A stretch of DNA of 64,000 bases from Pseudomonas palmensis. Its GTDB lineage: Bacteria; Pseudomonadota; Gammaproteobacteria; Pseudomonadales; Pseudomonadaceae. A model generated the notes under the pieces. That model made no database searches. It was given only the letters and a program-made list of their open reading frames with translations, and was not told where the DNA came from. The stretch lies in NCBI RefSeq assembly GCF_017848315.1, contig NZ_JAFKEC010000002.1, positions 124,001-188,000 of the forward strand, read 5' to 3'. This document shows, one piece after another, positions 18,353-27,565 of this stretch (position 1 is the first letter of the stretch; each line of letters starts with the position of its first letter). The position numbers and the translations under genes were made by a program.

Positions 18353-18890
18353 AGGCCAAGCGGGACGAGGCTGGCCTGCATCATTTTCGCCCTATCTCCC
18401 GAGCGTCTCCGCCACCAGGTGCAGGCCAATTCAGCATGCGTGAGCGCTTCAGATCCTCACGACGAATCACGTAATGGCCAGCGTCAAAAAAAAGTTCGAA
18501 ATTTTTGGGGCGCGCTGCAAGCCAAGCGGTATGCAGCTTGGGCTGTACGCCCAACAGGATATGCACACATTATCCACAGGGCATATGTGTCTTCAACGCT
18601 TGATAACTAAGCGGAAATCGCTCATCTTGTGGTTGCTGCGACAAAGACACCCTAGATATGGTGTTTGCAGTGCCGTGTCCCTAGACGGGAGGCGAGTTCA
18701 GCGAGCGGTCACGTTAGGTCGCCAAACGTTCCGTGATCCACTCGCTCTCAAAGCCATACGGTTGGACAACCTGACTTGAGTGAACGCATTACATCGAATT
18801 GCGCACTGCCGCGTCAAATGAAAGGTGACGCGTGGTTCGATGCGCTAGCGCTCGGTCGGGGCACTTAATCTCTGATCAAAAGGTAAGACT
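18353..18890. other. Stretch without recognisable gene
   Basis: Frames at 18381-18566 (minus) and 18474-18779 (plus) are open but show no family, and the plus frame has no ribosome-binding site. Probably the decayed inside of the IS66-type element. The last ~30 bases contain the AAAAGG ribosome-binding site of the next gene. Confidence 0.4.
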
Positions 18891-19139
18891 ATGAGCTTTA
18901 ATGCGAAACAAACCAGCAGTTCGATCGCCAGCCTGGCCTCGGCTGTACTGCTTGACTCTAAATCCTCCGCTTTGGCCAAGGAGCTAGCTGGCTCGGCGCT
19001 TTCTCAGGCCTCATCTACCAAGCAAACCAGTGCTCGGATGGAGGAGCTAGCCAGCAAAATTCTGGGTGAGTTGGGCCACAGCCAGACGGTGTTGAGCCTG
19101 GCCGGCTCCGTGCTTTCGCAGGCGAACAAAGAGCGCTGA
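18891..19139 (+). CDS. Small Ser/Ala-rich internal-repeat protein (82 aa)
   Basis: 82 aa from an ATG preceded by AAAAGGTAAGACT. Two internal repeats are visible: SALAKELAGSALSQASS (first half) and QTVLSLAGSVLSQANKE (C-terminus), each a short amphipathic helix with the pattern LAGSxLSQA. The N-terminus (MSFNAKQTSSSIASLASAVL) begins a similar unit. No enzyme motifs. A strong terminator follows directly, so it is a self-contained gene. Function unknown. Confidence 0.72.
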   Translation: MSFNAKQTSSSIASLASAVLLDSKSSALAKELAGSALSQASSTKQTSARMEELASKILGELGHSQTVLSLAGSVLSQANKER

Positions 19140-19157
19140 GTTCGGTGCTGGTAACCA

Positions 19158-19187
19158 CGCCCCGCCCAGGCGGGGCGTTTCTATTTC
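19158..19187 (+). terminator. Rho-independent terminator
   Basis: CGCCCCGCC-CAG-GCGGGGCG stem followed by TTTCTATTT, 18 bp after the stop of the 82-aa repeat protein. Confidence 0.85.
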
Positions 19188-19608
19188 TGTTGCGGAGCCC
19201 GACGCTTCATCTCCTACCTGTGACACCCCGCCATGAGGTAGTTTTTGCGAGGTGGAGCTTGGCTCCGGCTGCCCGTTGAGGCGAGTACCGTAGCGGGATT
19301 TCTTGATTGTGGGCCAGCAATGGATAACCCCCGTCTGCTTTAGATTGAGCTTCGAGTTGTTCCTGTGCATTGATGGCCTATTGCCCTGGCGATGCCTTTT
19401 CGGTCTTTGAGCGTTAGAGCGAGTGGAATGGAAAGCATAATCGTCAGTGACGTCTGGGGCGCGCCTCGGGTTGCTATGGCGAGGGCGTCGCGAACGCCCT
19501 CAGCGAATTGCTGGACGGATACAGGCGTATGCTAGGGAAAGATGACCCTGTTCGAGTCACGTAAGAGGTCGAAGAACGCACCTTCAAAACCCCAGTATTG
19601 AGGGCGAT

Positions 19609-19634
19609 GGTGTCCACTCGATTAGGTGGACACC
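19609..19634. repeat. Palindromic IS-end-like sequence, right
   Basis: GGTGTCCAC and GTGGACACC form a perfect 9-bp inverted repeat around TCGATTAG. It matches the left copy at 17981 and is followed by unexplained DNA up to the TetR gene. The 19188-19608 interval shows no gene. Confidence 0.4.
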
Positions 19635-19684
19635 ATGGCTTGCAGCGGGTGGGGCGGGAAGATGTGTTGGCCGGACGGTTACTA

Positions 19685-20260
19685 TCAATGTTTAGTTTCA
19701 GAATTCAAAAGCCCAGCCAGAATCAAATCAAACCCAGAAGACTTCTGGTAATCATCGTTCATGGCCCAAGACACAAAGCTGGCACCCTCCAGGGCATTCA
19801 ATATAAATCTTGAAACCTTCATAACGTCTAGGTCGGCCTTAAGCTCACCCAGAACCTGGCCATGCTTGATGTTATCTTGAAGCCAAGTGAGATGGATTTC
19901 GAAAAAATCCTTTGTTATCGCCTTGAGGCTTTCAGGTAAGGCCAGCAGCTCTGCGGCCAACGCCCCGCAGAGTGGAAGCATTCCATTTTCACTACTGTGC
20001 GCGAACATAAGAGCAAAGGCGTTCAACCGGTCAACAACGCCAATATTTTCATCATTGATGGCATTCAGCTGCTTCTTGAAACGAAACAGATAGCTTTCGA
20101 CGATGGCAATTGCCATGCCTTCCTTGGTCGGGAAATGATGATGAATACTCGCCTTCTTGATGCCAATTTCCTCTGCCAAGTCGGCATAGCTGAAGGCTGC
20201 GTAGCCCTTCGTGCGCAACAGAATTTCAGCGCTGGTCAAAAGGTCTGAACGTGTACTCAT
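19685..20260 (-). CDS. TetR-family repressor with cysteine sensor motif, copy 2
   Basis: 191 aa paralogue of the TetR at 14833. The HTH region FSYADLAEEIGIKKASIHHH differs by only a few residues from copy 1, so both should bind the same DNA motif. The cysteine segment MLPLCGALAAELLALP is conserved. The C-terminal half is more divergent, which would allow a different inducer. It lies 210 bp downstream of two small genes that start behind the 20889 operator, and is probably expressed with them. Confidence 0.92.
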   Translation of the reverse strand: MSTRSDLLTSAEILLRTKGYAAFSYADLAEEIGIKKASIHHHFPTKEGMAIAIVESYLFRFKKQLNAINDENIGVVDRLNAFALMFAHSSENGMLPLCGALAAELLALPESLKAITKDFFEIHLTWLQDNIKHGQVLGELKADLDVMKVSRFILNALEGASFVSWAMNDDYQKSSGFDLILAGLLNSETKH

Positions 20261-20469
20261 GATGCGGCATCCAAATTTGTCATCCAGACATCATAAATTA
20301 GTCACCCCTCATAAGACAGCGTTCGCCATGCGCGCACTGGGCTTCCTAACCCTTTGCGCCCATCTCGAATAGGCTCCATGCGGGATTGGCGAGCCTAGGA
20401 GCCTGCTTAGGACTACCGATCCACCAGGCGGCGGCTGATCTGAGGCCATTTCGAAATGAGCCAGAAACG

Positions 20470-20658
20470 TTAAGACGCAAACTGGTTCGGGATCAACGAA
20501 TTTTGTTGGGATTGGTTGCGAATGCGCAGATCAAAATCCATATGTGAGCAATGAGGCTTCTCAGCCAGGCTATCTATTTCTTGGAGGGCAGGGCGGGCAA
20601 AAAGCTTACCAAGAGCGCGAGTACTGGGGGCATGCCGTTTGCCGCCTTGCTTGATCAC
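20470..20658 (-). CDS. Small basic protein coupled to 67-aa gene
   Basis: 62 aa from a GTG that overlaps the TGA of the preceding gene (GTGA), the usual sign of translational coupling. The product (MIKQGGKRHAPSTRALGKLF...) is basic, contains one Cys and no known motif. It belongs to the transcript that begins at the 20889 operator-promoter. Function unknown. Confidence 0.5.
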   Translation of the reverse strand: MIKQGGKRHAPSTRALGKLFARPALQEIDSLAEKPHCSHMDFDLRIRNQSQQNSLIPNQFAS

Positions 20659-20858
20659 TGAGTTTTCTGGGGCGATTCTGCGTCTGACACCCGCTCGCCT
20701 AATTCGACGACGTCATCATTGAGGTCGGGCACGCAAAAAATGCATTCGTTTGGATCAATTTGCGTTCCTTCAATGTAACGCATTCGCTTGTTAGCCGACG
20801 ATCGATTGATGCCGAACCGAAAGGTAGCTCGGGTGGGTAGTTTATCGTTTGTGTCCAC
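20655..20858 (-). CDS. Small acidic protein under TetR-type operator
   Basis: 67 aa from a GTG with a textbook GGAGGAATTTACAC leader. The protein (VDTNDKLPTRATFRFGIN..., ending with the acidic DPNECIFCVPDLNDDVVELG segment) has a CxxC-like ECIFC pair, which could bind a metal or be redox active. The promoter 30 bp upstream has the regulon's operator, so the gene should be induced with the stress genes. No family recognised. Leader quality and position make it a real gene despite its size. Confidence 0.62.
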   Translation of the reverse strand: MDTNDKLPTRATFRFGINRSSANKRMRYIEGTQIDPNECIFCVPDLNDDVVELGERVSDAESPQKTQ

Positions 20859-20885
20859 GTGTAAATTCCTCCGACTTGTGGAGGT

Positions 20886-20914
20886 AAGATACCATCCAGT
20901 AGGTAGGTTTGCAA
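20886..20914 (-). promoter_or_regulatory. Operator-promoter of small-gene/TetR2 operon
   Basis: Minus-strand TTGCAA, 17-bp spacer and TATCTT. The spacer reads ACCTACCTACTGGATGG, completing the motif shared with the four other sites. It lies 28 bp before the GTG of the 67-aa gene. Confidence 0.75.
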
Positions 20915-21130
20915 TGTGCGGAGCCATCTGACATAACTGATGTCGCGGGACAGTACTAAGGAATTTGGATCCAGGGGTAACCGAAATGGGGCACTGCTGT
21001 ATCCATGTGGACTGGAGTGTGGCTGCGGCAGTCCTGCTGGTGCACGGCTGGTGTTTAATAACGCACGATAAATGGTAAGGTTTCAGTACAATTTGGCGAG
21101 CCAGCTACTTTTTTAGATTATCGTCACTGC

Positions 21131-21772
21131 TCAATATGATTGGCTGGAAATTATTCCATGGTCGATTGCATATTTTACCAGCGCTGCAGGTTTGTCGATT
21201 TTTAGTTTTCGTCGAATGCTCAGGCGGTGCGTCTCTACTGTTCTGACGCTGATATTAAGTTCGCGAGCCATTTCTTTGTTATTCAGTCCCTGAGCCATTT
21301 TATAAAGAACTTGGCTTTCCCTAGGTGTCAGTTCGCTGGACTCGCCATCATCAAGGAGAAGTTTTTGTGCTATTTCAGCGCTGTAGAAAGTACCTCCAGT
21401 TGCGATCGCCTCAATTGCCGCAACTATTTCTCTGGAAGGGGAGTTTTTCAACACGTAGCCGCTTGCACCTGCACGCAATGATTCGCTCACGTACTCTTTG
21501 CTGTCATGCATGCTGAGCACTAAAATCCGCAAGGAAGGATGTCTTTCGCGTATTTTTCGTGTGAGCACAAGACCGTTTATGTCTGGTAGATTGATGTCCA
21601 ATAGAAGTAGGTCTGGTTTGCATTGTTCAACCATTTCTATGGCCTGTGCGCCATTTTCAGCCTCACCAACAACAGCCACATTGGGTACTACCGAAAGCAA
21701 TGCCCTGATCCCGTCGCGAACAAGCGAGTGGTCATCGACTAAGGCTAAACGAATTTTTGTTGATAGGCTCAT
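21131..21772 (-). CDS. NarL/FixJ-type response regulator
   Basis: 213 aa. Receiver domain at the N-terminus with phosphorylation Asp in LLLLDINLPDINGL, the conserved Lys in YVLKNSPSREI, and a C-terminal LuxR-type HTH (LTPRESQVLYKMAQGLNNKE, ISVRTVETHRLSIRRKL). Partner of the sensor kinase encoded just upstream on the same strand (33-nt gap). The system is divergent from cstA, which is its likely target. Confidence 0.93.
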   Translation of the reverse strand: MSLSTKIRLALVDDHSLVRDGIRALLSVVPNVAVVGEAENGAQAIEMVEQCKPDLLLLDINLPDINGLVLTRKIRERHPSLRILVLSMHDSKEYVSESLRAGASGYVLKNSPSREIVAAIEAIATGGTFYSAEIAQKLLLDDGESSELTPRESQVLYKMAQGLNNKEMARELNISVRTVETHRLSIRRKLKIDKPAALVKYAIDHGIISSQSY

Positions 21773-21805
21773 AGGGGGGTGTCCATTGTTATCGAAATAA
21801 GTGGT

Positions 21806-23167
21806 TCAAACTTTTCTACAAGGGATGCTCATTGGGATCTCAATGTCGACCTCACTCCGGCCAGGTGAAGATACCAGATGAAATCGACCACCCATGTGTT
21901 CGACGCGTTCGCGTATGTTTCTTAGTCCGATCCCGGCATGGCGACGCTCAACTTCATCGACGTTAAAGCCAACTCCATCGTCGATGACTCTTAAGCGAAC
22001 AGATTTCTCGGTTCCAAACAAAGTAATCGCTACATGGAGAGCTTGAGCGTGTCGCTCGATGTTAGATAATGCTTCCTGAACAATTCGAAAAAGCGAGACG
22101 GGTACCCCATCGTCCAGCAGGCATTCAAACTCATTGGTTTCGAACGTTACCCGCAGTCCACTGCGCTGCTCGAACTCATCAGATAATTGTCCGATTGCGG
22201 CGGGAAGCCCCAGGGTGTCCAAGAGCGAAGAACGAAGGTCGTGTGAGATGCTCCGAACCTCCCCGATGGCCTCTCCAAGTCGCTCGGTAGCCTCTTTCAA
22301 GATAACTGCACCTGGGCTTTCTTCGTTTTCGAGCAGAAAGCCTGCTAGCTCAAGTTTGTATTTTATGGACACGAGAACTTGGCTAATGCCATCGTGAAGC
22401 TCGCGAGAAACGCGCGAACGCTCCTCTTCCTGAAGGCTGACAATTCGCTGGTTCAAGCGTTGTAGCTTGGTGTCGGCCAGTCGATGCTCACTCAGGTTCA
22501 GCGTCATCCCGCTTGCAAATACGAACAGGACTGCCACAAGGGCGACGACAGCAATTGAAACCATCGTCTTGCGGATGCCATGAGCCACTTCATCGCGCGC
22601 TTGCCGAGTGGCTTTCTCAACGTCTTCAAGGTAGATGCCCGTACCGATCATCCACCCCCATTGTTTTAACATTACGACGTACGCTAGCTTTTCGGTCACT
22701 CTTCCGGATGAAGGCTTATTCCACGCATAGCGTTGAAAGCCCTCTCCAGACCTGGCACTTTTCAGCAACGCTTGAATCACTAGCAGACCGTGTGGATCTC
22801 TCATATCCATGAGGTCTTTGCCGACAAGCTCTGCCTGCCGTGCATGCATCAGGCTGCGGCCTTGGCGATCGTAGACGAAAAAATAACCATTTATACCAAA
22901 GCTTAGCTTCCTCAGCTCGTCTAGGACTTTTTGCTTGGCATGTTCGTCACCATGGCCATCGTTATAGAGGGGGGCGATCAAGCTCCTTGCCATCGCTACG
23001 TAGTTCTCCAGCTCTGCACGCTTACTGACCAAAATACTGTCTTCGATCAGTTGTGCTTGCTGGTCACCCAGCTGGTTGTTCAGGGAGATGACAAGCGCGC
23101 AGATAGCGGCAATAGCCAATACAAGTGGCAAGATCCCCAGGGCGACAATTTTGTGTTTGAGCTGCAT
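21806..23167 (-). CDS. Cache-domain sensor histidine kinase (HisKA_3 type)
   Basis: 453 aa from the ATG at 23167, preceded by AGGAGTAGGA. Membrane segment at residues 6-30 and another near 205-225 enclose a periplasmic single-Cache sensor (FVYDRQGRSLMHARQAELVG, GTGIYLEDVEKAT). A HisKA_3 dimerisation helix with SRVSRELHDGISQ and a HATPase with GIGLRNIRERVEHMGG follow. Cache sensors of this type often bind small carboxylates. Position next to cstA suggests it monitors a substrate of that transporter, as BtsS-type kinases do for pyruvate; the ligand is inference. Confidence 0.92.
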   Translation of the reverse strand: MQLKHKIVALGILPLVLAIAAICALVISLNNQLGDQQAQLIEDSILVSKRAELENYVAMARSLIAPLYNDGHGDEHAKQKVLDELRKLSFGINGYFFVYDRQGRSLMHARQAELVGKDLMDMRDPHGLLVIQALLKSARSGEGFQRYAWNKPSSGRVTEKLAYVVMLKQWGWMIGTGIYLEDVEKATRQARDEVAHGIRKTMVSIAVVALVAVLFVFASGMTLNLSEHRLADTKLQRLNQRIVSLQEEERSRVSRELHDGISQVLVSIKYKLELAGFLLENEESPGAVILKEATERLGEAIGEVRSISHDLRSSLLDTLGLPAAIGQLSDEFEQRSGLRVTFETNEFECLLDDGVPVSLFRIVQEALSNIERHAQALHVAITLFGTEKSVRLRVIDDGVGFNVDEVERRHAGIGLRNIRERVEHMGGRFHLVSSPGRSEVDIEIPMSIPCRKV

Positions 23168-23462
23168 TCCTACTCCTGTCCAGACCTTGTACGCGACCAG
23201 CGGTCTTGGGGGCTGCGGTTGGAGACCACTGAGGCTCCAGCATCTTATGTCAATCCCCGATGCACCGAGTAGCCGAAAGCGGCTAGCGGTCGAAAGACCC
23301 GATTGCATAGCCGGCAGCTCAGTAGAACTACGTAGGCTTGTGGGCGTAGTTGTGCGGATTTATTTGTGGTGGGTATACGCGGATATTGGCCGCTGCCGCG
23401 AAGCGGACACAAATATAAAAATCACGGTCGACGACCTACAGGCTGTCGACAGGAGACACGTA

Positions 23463-25520
23463 ATGACCCATATGGCTAAACACATTGCCTGGTTTGCCGT
23501 GGCTGTTCTGGGAGCATTCGCGCTGAGCGTCGTGGCCTTGCGCCGTGGCGAAGCTATCAATGCTCTCTGGATCGTAGTCGCAGCAGTCGCCATCTATCTC
23601 GTTGCATACCGATACTACAGTCTGTTCATCGCCGAGAAAGTGATGCAGCTAGACCCTCGTCGGGCCACTCCCGCCGTTGTCAACAACGACGGCCTGGATT
23701 ATGTGCCGACCAACAAACACGTGCTCTTCGGGCATCACTTCGCTGCAATCGCTGGTGCGGGGCCTTTGGTTGGGCCAGTACTCGCTGCCCAGATGGGCTA
23801 TTTGCCTGGAACGCTTTGGCTGATAGCCGGCGTGGTGCTTGCCGGCGCGGTACAAGACTTCATGGTGCTATTCCTGTCTACCCGCCGCAACGGTCGCTCT
23901 TTGGGGGACATAGTGCGAGAGGAGATGGGCAGAGTCCCAGGAACGATCGCGCTGTTTGGCTGCTTCCTGATCATGATCATCATCCTTGCCGTATTAGCGC
24001 TGATTGTGGTCAAAGCGCTGGCTGAGAGCCCCTGGGGTATCTTCACCGTCATGGCCACCATTCCGATCGCCATGTTTATGGGCGTCTACATGCGCTATGT
24101 TCGTCCCGGGCGCATCGGAGAGATCTCGGTAATTGGTGTGTTGTTGCTGTTGGGCTCAATTTGGTTGGGGGGGCAGATTGCTGCTGACCCAGTTTGGGCC
24201 AAGGCTTTTACCTTCACCGGTATTCAAATCACCTGGATGCTGATTGGCTACGGCTTCGTCGCTGCGGTGCTGCCCGTCTGGCTGATCTTGGCACCACGTG
24301 ACTACCTGTCCACGTTCCTCAAAATTGGCACGATTCTCGCGCTTGCCGTCGGTATTCTCGTCACTATGCCCGAGCTGAAAATGCCGGCGTTGACTCAGTT
24401 CACCGATGGCACGGGGCCGGTGTGGAAAGGCGGCTTGTTCCCGTTCCTCTTTATTACCATTGCCTGCGGTGCAGTCTCGGGATTCCACGCGCTGATAGCC
24501 TCTGGCACAACACCTAAGTTGCTCGCAAGCGAAGGCCACGCCCGCTACATCGGCTACGGTGGCATGTTGATGGAGTCCTTCGTAGCGATCATGGCTATGG
24601 TGGCTGCGTCGGTAATTGAGCCTGGTGTGTACTTCGCCATGAACAGCCCTGCGGCTATCGTTGGTGGTGATGCAGTGTCCGTAGCGCAGACGGTTAGCAG
24701 TTGGGGGTTCACAATTTCACCTGATCAGCTTGAGGCTGTTGCCCGAGATATCGGTGAAACCACAATTCTTGCCCGGGCAGGAGGTGCACCGACGTTAGCT
24801 GTAGGTATTGCCCAAATCCTGCACCACCTCTTGCCGGGTGAAAATACCATGGCGTTCTGGTACCACTTTGCAATCCTCTTCGAAGCGCTGTTTATCTTGA
24901 CCGCAGTCGATGCTGGCACCAGGGCAGGACGCTTCATGCTGCAGGATTTGTTAGGTTCGTTTGTTCCTTCCCTACGCCGCACAGAGTCCTGGACGGCGAA
25001 CCTTATTGCCACCGCTGGCTGTGTGGCACTGTGGGGCTACCTGCTCTACCAGGGCGTGATCGATCCGTTGGGTGGTATCAATACGCTTTGGCCGCTGTTC
25101 GGCATTTCCAACCAGATGTTGGCAGGTATCGCTTTGATGCTAAGTACCGTCGTGCTTATCAAAATGAAGCGTCATCGGTATGTTTGGGTGACCCTGCTAC
25201 CAGCGATTTGGCTGCTGATTTGCACTACAACTGCGGGATTCATCAAACTGTTCGATGCTAACCCTGCTATGGGCTTCCTGGCGTTGGCCCGTAAGTACAG
25301 TGATGCGCAGGCCAATGGTCAGATTTTGGCGCCGGCGAAGGACATTTCGCAGATGCAGCATGTGATCTTCAACGCCTATACGAACGCTACGCTCACAGCC
25401 CTGTTCTTGCTTGTTATGTTTAGCATTTTGTTCTACGCGCTCAAGGTTGGGATTGCGGCGTGGGGTAGCAAGGAGCGGACGGATAAAGAGTCGCCTTACC
25501 AAGCACTGCCTGATGCATAA
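23463..25520 (+). CDS. cstA: CstA-family carbon starvation/pyruvate-peptide transporter
   Basis: 685 aa with about 16-18 membrane segments. Diagnostic segments include [40 protein letters not shown] and [19 protein letters not shown], all typical of CstA/BtsT. These transporters import peptides or pyruvate. CAGGAGACACGTA precedes the ATG at 23463. The small partner gene ybdD follows 14 nt later. The gene lies between the two stress-gene copies and next to the C-S lyase region, whose lyase would release pyruvate. Confidence 0.95.
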   Translation: MTHMAKHIAWFAVAVLGAFALSVVALRRGEAINALWIVVAAVAIYLVAYRYYSLFIAEKVMQLDPRRATPAVVNNDGLDYVPTNKHVLFGHHFAAIAGAGPLVGPVLAAQMGYLPGTLWLIAGVVLAGAVQDFMVLFLSTRRNGRSLGDIVREEMGRVPGTIALFGCFLIMIIILAVLALIVVKALAESPWGIFTVMATIPIAMFMGVYMRYVRPGRIGEISVIGVLLLLGSIWLGGQIAADPVWAKAFTFTGIQITWMLIGYGFVAAVLPVWLILAPRDYLSTFLKIGTILALAVGILVTMPELKMPALTQFTDGTGPVWKGGLFPFLFITIACGAVSGFHALIASGTTPKLLASEGHARYIGYGGMLMESFVAIMAMVAASVIEPGVYFAMNSPAAIVGGDAVSVAQTVSSWGFTISPDQLEAVARDIGETTILARAGGAPTLAVGIAQILHHLLPGENTMAFWYHFAILFEALFILTAVDAGTRAGRFMLQDLLGSFVPSLRRTESWTANLIATAGCVALWGYLLYQGVIDPLGGINTLWPLFGISNQMLAGIALMLSTVVLIKMKRHRYVWVTLLPAIWLLICTTTAGFIKLFDANPAMGFLALARKYSDAQANGQILAPAKDISQMQHVIFNAYTNATLTALFLLVMFSILFYALKVGIAAWGSKERTDKESPYQALPDA

Positions 25521-25534
25521 AGGAGGGTGGTAGC

Positions 25535-25735
25535 GTGTTCAATGACCTGAGTCGCCTCGGTAAATACCTGGGTCAGGCAGCGCGTCTGATGGTGGGCATG
25601 CCTGACTACGACACCTACGTCGAGCACATGCAGAACAAGCACCCTGACAAACCTCTGATGTCATATGAGGAATTCTTTCGGGAGAGACAGGAAGCTCGAT
25701 ATGGCGGCGGCAACGGTCAGCCACGTTGCTGTTAG
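25535..25735 (+). CDS. YbdD-family (DUF466) CstA partner
   Basis: 66 aa from a GTG behind AAAGGAGGGTGGT. The pattern [20 protein letters not shown] and [13 protein letters not shown], with the terminal CC, is that of YbdD/YjiX proteins that are always found with CstA or BtsT and are needed for transport. Cotranscribed with cstA. Confidence 0.93.
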   Translation: MFNDLSRLGKYLGQAARLMVGMPDYDTYVEHMQNKHPDKPLMSYEEFFRERQEARYGGGNGQPRCC

Positions 25736-25766
25736 CACCTTGAGGTATTTATCTGCGTAGTCAATC

Positions 25767-25797
25767 GCGCCCGATGCAATGCATCGGGCGCTTTGCG
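25767..25797 (+). terminator. Terminator of cstA-ybdD
   Basis: Perfect 11-bp stem GCGCCCGATGC-AAT-GCATCGGGCGC followed by TTTGCG. The T tract is short, but the stem is strong and placed 30 bp after the ybdD stop. Confidence 0.7.
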
Positions 25798-25818
25798 TCT
25801 TGGTCTGCGAAAACGGTG

Positions 25819-26268
25819 TCAGTCTTCTAAATGGTTGGTAACGCCATGGTTTAGTTGCTTTCCGAGTGCTCCCGAAAATTCCAACGCAAATGCTAGTCCC
25901 CGTCTGACATCCGGATCAGAGGTCATCCGAAGCAAACGGATTAAAGAGGGAGGTTCCGAAAGCTTGCTCACTTGCGCGCTTGCGACGCGAGCTGCGTTAC
26001 CCGCTAACCATGCAGCAGACGTGCCTTCTTCGAAGACATTTGCTAGCTTTTCGACCATGTAAGAATCGCTCATGTCGACGATGTCGGTCGCAACTGACAT
26101 TAGGTCGACCAGCCTTGAGAGTCGATCTCCGGCCAAGAGTGGCTCAAGCTTTACGACAAGCAGCCTGAGCCCTTCGAGCGCCGCCTCGCTAAGTTCCAAC
26201 GGTTCCAAAATCGAGGGCGCTCCCGGTTGATTTTCCGAGGCGCTTCCTTGTTCAGAGAGTAAGCTCAT
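25819..26268 (-). CDS. DUF1641 protein, partner of SQR-like flavoprotein
   Basis: 149 aa helical protein. The segment LLAGDRLSRLVDLMSVATDI, then GTSAAWLAGNAARVASAQ and DPDVRRGLAFALEFSGALGK, matches DUF1641. Family members are encoded next to flavoproteins of the sulfide-quinone reductase type and formate dehydrogenase clusters and probably bind them. The gene is 30 nt downstream of the flavoprotein gene, so both form one transcript. Confidence 0.85.
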   Translation of the reverse strand: MSLLSEQGSASENQPGAPSILEPLELSEAALEGLRLLVVKLEPLLAGDRLSRLVDLMSVATDIVDMSDSYMVEKLANVFEEGTSAAWLAGNAARVASAQVSKLSEPPSLIRLLRMTSDPDVRRGLAFALEFSGALGKQLNHGVTNHLED

Positions 26269-26298
26269 CTGAGGTGTCCTGTAAAATTATTGATCGTG

Positions 26299-27489
26299 TT
26301 ACACCAGGCCGCGCGCGACCGCCCAATATATGCCTCTATTGAAGCTTTTCCTCATAAGTCCGCCAACCTTAGTGGGGGGCGTAGGCTTTACATCACTTTC
26401 ATAGTCGTACCAGAGCGGCATTCCTGCCTCCAGTCCCATTTGAGCAATTGCAGCAACCTTGCCCTCGTAACTGTCGCAAGTCCGCCCGAAACGAAGCTCG
26501 GAGGCTATGTTATTTACTACAACGGGGGACTGGCTATGGCATGCGCCTCCGGCCTTGCTCACGGGGAGATCAACGGTATCGCCCAAAACATAGACGTTTT
26601 CTAAGCCATAGACTTTCATGGTTTGATAATTTGTAGGGAGCCACCCTTCACCGTCTGCAGCTTGCGATAGTCCGGAGTTTCTGACCGCCTCTACGGCGCG
26701 GATAGGTGGGGTTGCCATAAGGATATCGAAATCTTCAGCCCCACCTTCTTCTGAAAAGGCGATATTGCTTTCTGGATCAACTCTGTTGAGAGTAAAGCTT
26801 CTTTGATGCTTGATACCCCTTTGCTCAAATATGCTTGGTAGTACTTCGCAGGTGTCCTTTTGCAAAAAAAGACAGTTTCTTAACAGTTGAGCTACGGTGG
26901 GGTACGTGTAGACAATTTCCACATTGTTTCTAACGCCGCGTTTACGCAGCAGGTCGTCAAGCATTAGTGTGGTTTCAATTGGAGCAATCCCACATTGGTG
27001 AGGCACATTGGGCGTCTTGGGGAATGTTACGGTGACCAGAATTCTGCCTTTTTCTATCGACTTCAACTTATCTGCAAGCTGCCGCGCAGGCTCATACTGA
27101 TAGAAATGATCACCGCCTTCTTTTAGGCCGTTGATTCGCTCGGGGCATGGTACGCAGCCTGTCGAGATAACGAGTTGGTCGTATCCGTATGCTTTTCCGC
27201 TTTTACATTTCACACGGTTTAGGTTGTACTGGAATTCTTCGACCTCTTCTATAAGAAAGTCGATCTCAGGGCGGAGTAGGCTACGTTGAGGTCGTCGGAG
27301 TTCATTTTTGAAGAAGCTGTCAAAAGCAATGTACATGAAAGCAGGTTTGTAGTAGTGCCAGGGAGAGTTTGATAGCATCAAAATTTCCACTTTGCCGCTG
27401 CGTATCTCAGGGTAGAGTTTGGTGGCAAGATGATTAGCGGTCATTGTGCCGCCAATGCCGCCGCCGACAATAATTATCCGATGGGACAT
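26299..27489 (-). CDS. Sulfide:quinone oxidoreductase-like flavoprotein
   Basis: 396 aa FAD/NAD(P)-binding Rossmann enzyme: IIIVGGGIGGTMTANHLA (residues ~5-22), STGCVPCPERIN and PHQCGIAPIETTLMLDDLL, VLGDTVDLPVSKAGGACHSQ. The cysteines in STGC and HQCG and a third near the C-terminal half sit where SQR enzymes keep their catalytic cysteines. SQRs oxidise sulfide to polysulfide or glutathione persulfide and pass electrons to quinone. This would detoxify sulfide released from organosulfur compounds. Substrate not proven. Confidence 0.85.
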   Translation of the reverse strand: MSHRIIIVGGGIGGTMTANHLATKLYPEIRSGKVEILMLSNSPWHYYKPAFMYIAFDSFFKNELRRPQRSLLRPEIDFLIEEVEEFQYNLNRVKCKSGKAYGYDQLVISTGCVPCPERINGLKEGGDHFYQYEPARQLADKLKSIEKGRILVTVTFPKTPNVPHQCGIAPIETTLMLDDLLRKRGVRNNVEIVYTYPTVAQLLRNCLFLQKDTCEVLPSIFEQRGIKHQRSFTLNRVDPESNIAFSEEGGAEDFDILMATPPIRAVEAVRNSGLSQAADGEGWLPTNYQTMKVYGLENVYVLGDTVDLPVSKAGGACHSQSPVVVNNIASELRFGRTCDSYEGKVAAIAQMGLEAGMPLWYDYESDVKPTPPTKVGGLMRKSFNRGIYWAVARGLV

Positions 27490-27565
27490 GTGCTCTCCAT
27501 AGTTTTAGCTAAACGAAGGCCAGTCGTGCTGTGAGCGAGGCTGGCCACAATGAGGCTCTAGTGGA

